Shown piece by piece: positions 62,938 through 64,000 of a stretch of DNA of 64,000 nt. Source of the DNA: Prorocentrum cordatum (taxonomy: Eukaryota; Sar; Dinophyceae; Prorocentrales; Prorocentraceae); the NCBI GenBank assembly GCA_963575745.1, contig CAUYUJ010003914.1, positions 200,001-264,000 of the forward strand, written 5' to 3'. Below the pieces are notes generated by a model that searched no databases, was not told where the DNA came from, and worked only from the letters and a program-made list of their open reading frames with translations. Each line of letters starts with the position of its first letter. Position 1 is the stretch's first letter. The position numbers and the translations under genes were made by a program.

Positions 62938-63690
62938 TCCATACGCTCCCCCGCGCCCCTGCGAGGAGCCCACCGCGACCACCGGCCAGCCCACCGCAAA
63001 AAAGCGCACCCGGGCGCAAGCGAGAGCGGGCTCCGCGGGGCGCGGAGGTCGGGGGGCGTGTCCTTCAAGGGGGGGGGCCGTCCAAGACGGGGGGGGGGGG
63101 CGGGCGGGCAGATCATGGCCCGAGGCAGGTGCACGGCCCTGGAACGGGGGGCCAGGGGGCCCAAGGAAGCGGGAAGAGGGGCCACGACTCGATCCGGAGA
63201 TCGGCCACAGAAATGATTCACCACGGAACGCTTCTTCGTCGAATCTGCAAACAAACAAACAGAACGCAATATATCCTCATATCTACGAACCTGATACGTA
63301 TGTGCGCTTCGCGGACTCGACGGGCAATCAATCCTGGTGTGAATCCATCCTGACGCCGATGGCCCACCCGGACGACATCTGGGGAGCTATCATGGCCCTG
63401 GCAACGACGTCCCCCCTACAGTCGACCTGTATCATCAGGATGCGCGATATGGGTGCAAGGGCCTTAGACGCCCACTTCGAAGCTTTTCGAGCTGGGCGCG
63501 GCCAACGAAAGTGGCCAAGGATGGACCGAAGAGGCAAGGATGCAAGGGTCCCCTTGGGAAGGTTGCCCATCCTTACTATGCGGGTTGACTGAAGTCAGCA
63601 TCCCAAACCACCTCGCGTACTGCAAGCATCGCGGCGCCGCGGGAGGAAGCGTTTTTTTCGGACGCGTTCTGTGCCCCGACCCGCTCTGCT
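62938..63690. other. Unassigned sequence with dispersed repeat N
   Basis: GGGGGGGGGGCGGGCGGGC at 63091; dispersed repeat N at 63515-63596. No gene is recognised. Confidence 0.4.
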
Positions 63691-63744
63691 CCTCCCGACG
63701 AGCAGGAGCAGGAGAAGGAGGGAGGGGCCCTCAGGACCGCCAAG

Positions 63745-63955
63745 AAAACCTTCGCAGCCTTCCTCGTCCTTCCTCGTCCTCCCCCATCCTCCTTCCCCTC
63801 CTCGTCCGTCCTCGTCCTCCCTCGTCATTCCTCGTCCTTCCTCATCCTTCTCCGCCCAGAAGCCCTTAACAGTCTTCATGCGCCTTCCTCGTCCTCCCCC
63901 ATCCTCCTTCTCATCCACCCCCTTCGTTCTCCCACCCATCCTCCCTCCCGCCTGG
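63745..63955. repeat. Degenerate CCTCGTCCTTCCTC pyrimidine repeat
   Basis: CCTTCCTCGTCCTCCCCCAT then CCTCCTTC occurs at 63770 and 63884, a 114-bp period. Confidence 0.75.
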
Positions 63956-64000
63956 GTGTGACCCTTGGGAACAAATTCCTGGCGATCGCTGACGCCGAGT

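Overview
The window looks like gene-poor nuclear DNA from a GC-rich eukaryote. A dinoflagellate (Prorocentrum- or Polarella-like) is the best guess. That guess is inference from three things: the style of the LINE reverse-transcriptase remnant at 57.2-59.5 kb, the extreme density of long microsatellites, and the high third-position GC of the few coding-like stretches. I see no compact gene array, operon, rRNA, tRNA, CRISPR or bacterial-style gene. Almost all long open frames are translations of trinucleotide or tetranucleotide arrays and are not genes.

Layout. 1-2.9 kb is one compound (ATC)n/(TCC)n array. 3-18.5 kb alternates (CGT)n, (GACGGC)n and (GGA)n arrays with short terminal-inverted-repeat (TIR) elements. 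19.0-20.5 kb is a 27-bp minisatellite followed by a roughly 240-bp satellite in which every unit carries two hairpins. 21.2-23.8 kb is a 1.6-kb (CCA)n array followed by 0.8 kb of (ACAT)n. 24-31 kb holds a minisatellite with an inserted element, foldback elements, (GTCT)n, more (ACAT)n and a 95-bp tandem repeat. 35-44 kb is the stretch least disturbed by simple repeats. It carries frame-broken, coding-like sequence, mostly on the minus strand, that I cannot assign to a family. 44-57 kb returns to repeats, with an 82-bp tandem array, a (CAA)n array and an 11-bp minisatellite. 57.2-59.5 kb is the one clearly identifiable coding unit: the C-terminal part of a LINE polyprotein on the minus strand, in one continuous frame but with two stop codons, cut at its 5' end by an (AGG)n array. 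60-64 kb is again microsatellites plus element copies.

The main result is a set of short (about 140-240 bp) non-coding elements with inverted ends. At least seven families (named A-G and J here) are seen, most in two to six copies within 64 kb. Several copies have exact target-site duplications: TTCGG, CAGAC, TCTCA, CTCAT, AATGG (5 bp), and TGTAGC, GAAACC (6 bp). They behave like MITEs whose transposases are not in the window. Some sit inside minisatellites. Family names are local labels, and boundaries without a visible target duplication are approximate. All comparisons were made by eye.
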